From Streptosporangiaceae bacterium (GTDB taxonomy: Bacteria > Actinomycetota > Actinomycetes > Streptosporangiales > Streptosporangiaceae): a stretch of DNA of 15,920 bases. Below the pieces are notes generated by a model that saw only the letters and a list, made by a program, of their open reading frames with translations, did no database searches and was not told the DNA's origin. Positions 14,088-15,920 of this stretch are shown piece after piece. Position 1 is the first letter of the stretch. Each line of letters begins with the position of its first letter. The position numbers were made by a program, and so were the translations under genes. The stretch spans positions 1 to 15,920 of the forward strand of contig JASHQP010000482.1 in the NCBI GenBank assembly GCA_030039095.1. Direction: 5' to 3'.

Positions 14088-14823
14088 TGCTGGGCCCCCG
14101 GAGCGGCCCGGTGCCCGACGGCGGCGTCTGCCCGAACGGGCTTGTCGTCGTCGGGTACTGGTCGGACGATTCGGTGCCCTGTTCCGGCGGGAACGCGGTG
14201 CCGCCCTGGCTGGGGAACTGCCCGGTCGTCGTCGGGTAGCCGGTATCGTCGGACGCCGGCTCCTGCGCGGGGGCCTGGCCGTAGGCGGCCGGGTAGCCCT
14301 CCGTCGGCACCCCCGACAGCAACTGCTCGGCCAGAGCCGCGTCCTTGACGCCGACCACGGAGAAACGGCCGAGTGCCAGCGCAGCGAAGAACAGGATCAG
14401 CACGCCGATGCCGGTGAAGAACGCGAACTGCTCGAGGAACACCCTCGTGACGGACGAGAGCGAGCCCAGCGTGCCGGTCAGCGGGAGCCCGGGAGTGATC
14501 GAGCCATTCTTCACCGCCAGCGCGATGACCGGGCCGCCCACGATGAACCAGGCACCGCCCAGCGCGGCGACAAAGGCGCCAAAGCAGCCGACCGCGCGGT
14601 GCGAGGCACCCAGCACCAGCAGCCCTCCGAGCAGGGCGGCAGCGCCCGGCACGATCGACAGCCACAGCCGGCCGGAGGTATACGCCCACGCCTTGTCCGG
14701 CGTATAGGCAAAGCGGAAATAGGGACCGACGAACGGGGCCAGGCCGCCCCACGCGCCGATGAGGATCAGCAGCACCCCGCTTACGCCCCCGCGACTGCGC
14801 GGAATACGTGCCACGCCAGCCAT
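14083..14823 (-). CDS. Four-helix membrane protein with Pro/Gly/Gln/Thr-rich tail
   Basis: A 246-residue protein of unknown function. Hydrophobic helices are at about 13-35, 54-73, 77-102 and 131-152, with a short basic N-terminus (ARIPRSRG) before the first. After residue 165 the protein is low-complexity and hydrophilic, with loose repeats such as EGYPAAYGQ, TGYPTTTGQFP and DQYPTTTSPFGQ, resembling the disordered tails of many actinobacterial envelope proteins. Start ATG 14823 was preferred because GGAGGGAG lies upstream and the alternatives (GTG 14832, or the long extension to 15078) add non-membrane sequence. The Shine-Dalgarno region is folded into a hairpin (14835-14850). It is convergent with the box operon and divergent from the selB-like gene over 150 bp. 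I cannot link it to either. Confidence 0.75.
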   Translation of the reverse strand: MAGVARIPRSRGGVSGVLLILIGAWGGLAPFVGPYFRFAYTPDKAWAYTSGRLWLSIVPGAAALLGGLLVLGASHRAVGCFGAFVAALGGAWFIVGGPVIALAVKNGSITPGLPLTGTLGSLSSVTRVFLEQFAFFTGIGVLILFFAALALGRFSVVGVKDAALAEQLLSGVPTEGYPAAYGQAPAQEPASDDTGYPTTTGQFPSQGGTAFPPEQGTESSDQYPTTTSPFGQTPPSGTGPLRGPSS

Positions 14824-14834
14824 AGCGCTCACTC

Positions 14835-14850
14835 CCTCCGTAATCGGAGG
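14835..14850 (-). promoter_or_regulatory. Hairpin sequestering the ribosome-binding site of the membrane-protein gene
   Basis: On the minus strand CCTCCG-ATTA-CGGAGG forms a perfect 6-bp stem with a 4-nt loop. Its 3' arm supplies the GGAGG of the Shine-Dalgarno sequence 11 nt before ATG 14823. Such folding could damp or regulate translation. Confidence 0.45.
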
Positions 14851-14960
14851 ATTAAGACTCGCACAAGTTGCGTACCCGGTGGGCCACCCCTTATGCAAAG
14901 CGCTGGTAAATGCGCGGATACTCCCCTCCAAGCGCCCTCCTGAGCACCCCTGCCGGCAGG

Positions 14961-14966
14961 TATGGT
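14961..14966 (+). promoter_or_regulatory. Candidate -10 for a leaderless selB-like transcript
   Basis: TATGGT fits TANNNT, and GTG 14974 follows 7 nt later. Upstream CCTGAG (14939-14944, 16-nt spacer) is only a poor -35. No usable Shine-Dalgarno sequence is present for any of the three in-frame starts. Confidence 0.4.
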
Positions 14967-14973
14967 CGCGCTC

Positions 14974-15920
14974 GTGGCTGGCATGCAGCTGATCGCTGTG
15001 GCCGGGCACGGAGATCACGGCAAGTCGACCCTGCTGCAGGCGCTCACCGGGATTGCTCCTCATCACGAGGATGGGCATCCCGGTGGTCTGGCCGCCGAGC
15101 CGGGGTACGCCTGGCTGACTCTGCCGTCAGGCGGCCGGCTCGCCTTCATCGACGTGCCCGGGCACGAGCGTGCGCTCCCGAACATGATCGCCGCGTTGGG
15201 CCAGGCCGGCGCGGTGCTGTTCGTTGTCGCCGCCGACCAGGGCTGGAAGGCGCAGGCGGCGGAGCACCTGGCGGTCGCCGACGCCCTGGGCATCGGCCAC
15301 GGCCTGCTCGCCGTCACCCGGGCAGACCTCACCGATCCCGGTCCGGCGCTGGCCGAGGCGGGCCGGCTGATCGCCGCCTCCAGCCTGGGCGAGGTGGAAG
15401 CCTTCGCGGTGAGCGCGGTCAGCGGGCAGGGCATCCCCGAGCTCACCGGGGCGCTGGGCCGGCTGGCCGGCAGGCTGCCGCTGCCTGACCCCGGCGGTCC
15501 GGTGCGGCTGTGGGTGGACCAGGCCTCCTGCGCGGTCGGCCGGGCGGGGGAGGAAAGCCAGGAGGCACTGGTCACCGGGACGATGTCCAGCGGGACCGTG
15601 CGCGTCGGGGATGAACTCGTCGTCACTCCGTCCATGCGGCCGGCGCGGGTGCAGGCCATCGAGGCGATGGGCGAGCGGGTATCGGAGCTCACCGGGCCCG
15701 CGCGGGCCTCGGTCGTGCTGCGCGGTGTCAGCCACGAGCGGCTCGGCCGGGGCATGGCCCTGCTGCAGCCGGGCCGCTGGGTGCTGACCGACGTCGTCGA
15801 CGTGCGGCTCGCCGCGCCTGCGTGGCTGCCGCGCACGGCCACCGTGTACGTGGGGTCCGCCCGCACGGTCGCCAGGGTCCGGATGCTCAGCGAGAAGATC
15901 GCGAGAGTGAGCTGGCGGGA
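14974..15920 (+). CDS. selB: Selenocysteine-specific elongation factor SelB or SelB-like GTPase (3' end outside window)
   Basis: The frame runs off the right edge (about 315 codons seen). SelB is a translational GTPase that delivers Sec-tRNA(Sec) to UGA codons marked by a SECIS hairpin. Visible: P-loop GHGDHGKST (residues 11-19), G3 DVPGHE (60-65), VLFVVAADQGW, G4-type TRADL, G5-type SAVSGQGI, then domain 2 (LWVDQASCAVG..., LVTGTMSSGTVRVGDEL) and RLGRGMALLQPGRW, which fits actinobacterial SelB. Odd points: P-loop Gly13 replaces the usual Val, and the switch I segment, normally EE-x-x-RG-L-T-I-(D/E)-LG, reads GHPGGLAAEPGYAW, so the G2 threonine that holds Mg is missing. It may be a variant or a SelB-like paralogue. 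GTG 14974 is chosen on the -10 spacing; ATG 14983 (MQLIAVAGH) matches the SelB N-terminus equally well. Confidence 0.8.
   Translation, partial: MAGMQLIAVAGHGDHGKSTLLQALTGIAPHHEDGHPGGLAAEPGYAWLTLPSGGRLAFIDVPGHERALPNMIAALGQAGAVLFVVAADQGWKAQAAEHLAVADALGIGHGLLAVTRADLTDPGPALAEAGRLIAASSLGEVEAFAVSAVSGQGIPELTGALGRLAGRLPLPDPGGPVRLWVDQASCAVGRAGEESQEALVTGTMSSGTVRVGDELVVTPSMRPARVQAIEAMGERVSELTGPARASVVLRGVSHERLGRGMALLQPGRWVLTDVVDVRLAAPAWLPRTATVYVGSARTVARVRMLSEKIARVSWR

Noticed and set aside
14824..14973. tRNA-Sec gene next to selB
   Set aside because: I looked for a TCA anticodon loop and TTCGA-type T loop in a 90-100 nt cloverleaf and saw none in this gap or in the other intergenic regions.

Overview
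The window is very GC-rich, uses GTG starts freely and contains several genes that look leaderless (a -10-like hexamer 6-7 nt before the start codon). Together with the GT87 membrane mannosyltransferase-type proteins, a FadD15-like acyl-CoA ligase and a PaaX-family regulator, this points to an actinobacterium. A Streptosporangiales- or Pseudonocardia-like host is a guess. I see no tRNA, rRNA, CRISPR array, insertion sequence or phage gene. It looks like ordinary chromosome with a catabolic cluster embedded in it.

Layout. Positions 1-1848 hold the 3' part of a MoeA protein fused to a PBP-like domain (molybdenum cofactor). Next are two tandem GT87-type polytopic membrane proteins on the minus strand (1812-3155 and 3357-4637). 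Each is preceded by the same bipartite 45-nt motif. A 309-bp AT-richer intergenic region separates them from a FadD15-like long-chain acyl-CoA synthetase (4947-6809). That gene converges through a GC hairpin on a GNAT acetyltransferase (6819-7391, minus). The GNAT gene is divergent from a HxlR regulator (7447-7923), and a perfect 11-bp dyad covers both promoters. Then comes a SCO1-like lipoprotein with a second, cysteine-free thioredoxin-like domain (8005-9153).

A PaaX-type repressor (9073-10002, minus) is divergent from boxC-boxB-amidohydrolase (10057-14067), the aerobic benzoyl-CoA epoxide ('box') pathway. A four-helix membrane protein with a Pro/Gly/Gln/Thr-rich tail (14083-14823, minus) follows. 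The window ends inside a SelB-type selenocysteine elongation factor (14974 to the edge).

How the genes may fit together. BoxB epoxidises benzoyl-CoA, and BoxC opens the ring to 3,4-dehydroadipyl-CoA semialdehyde plus formate. MoeA (Mo cofactor) and SelB (selenocysteine) flank the region, and both are typically needed for formate dehydrogenase. A formate-disposal link is therefore an attractive but untested inference. PaaX is the obvious candidate regulator of the box operon. The Pat-like GNAT next to FadD suggests possible control of acyl-CoA ligase by lysine acetylation. The most unexpected sequence signals are the conserved bipartite element upstream of both GT87 genes, the SelB with an eroded switch I, and the compact divergent leaderless promoters under dyads.
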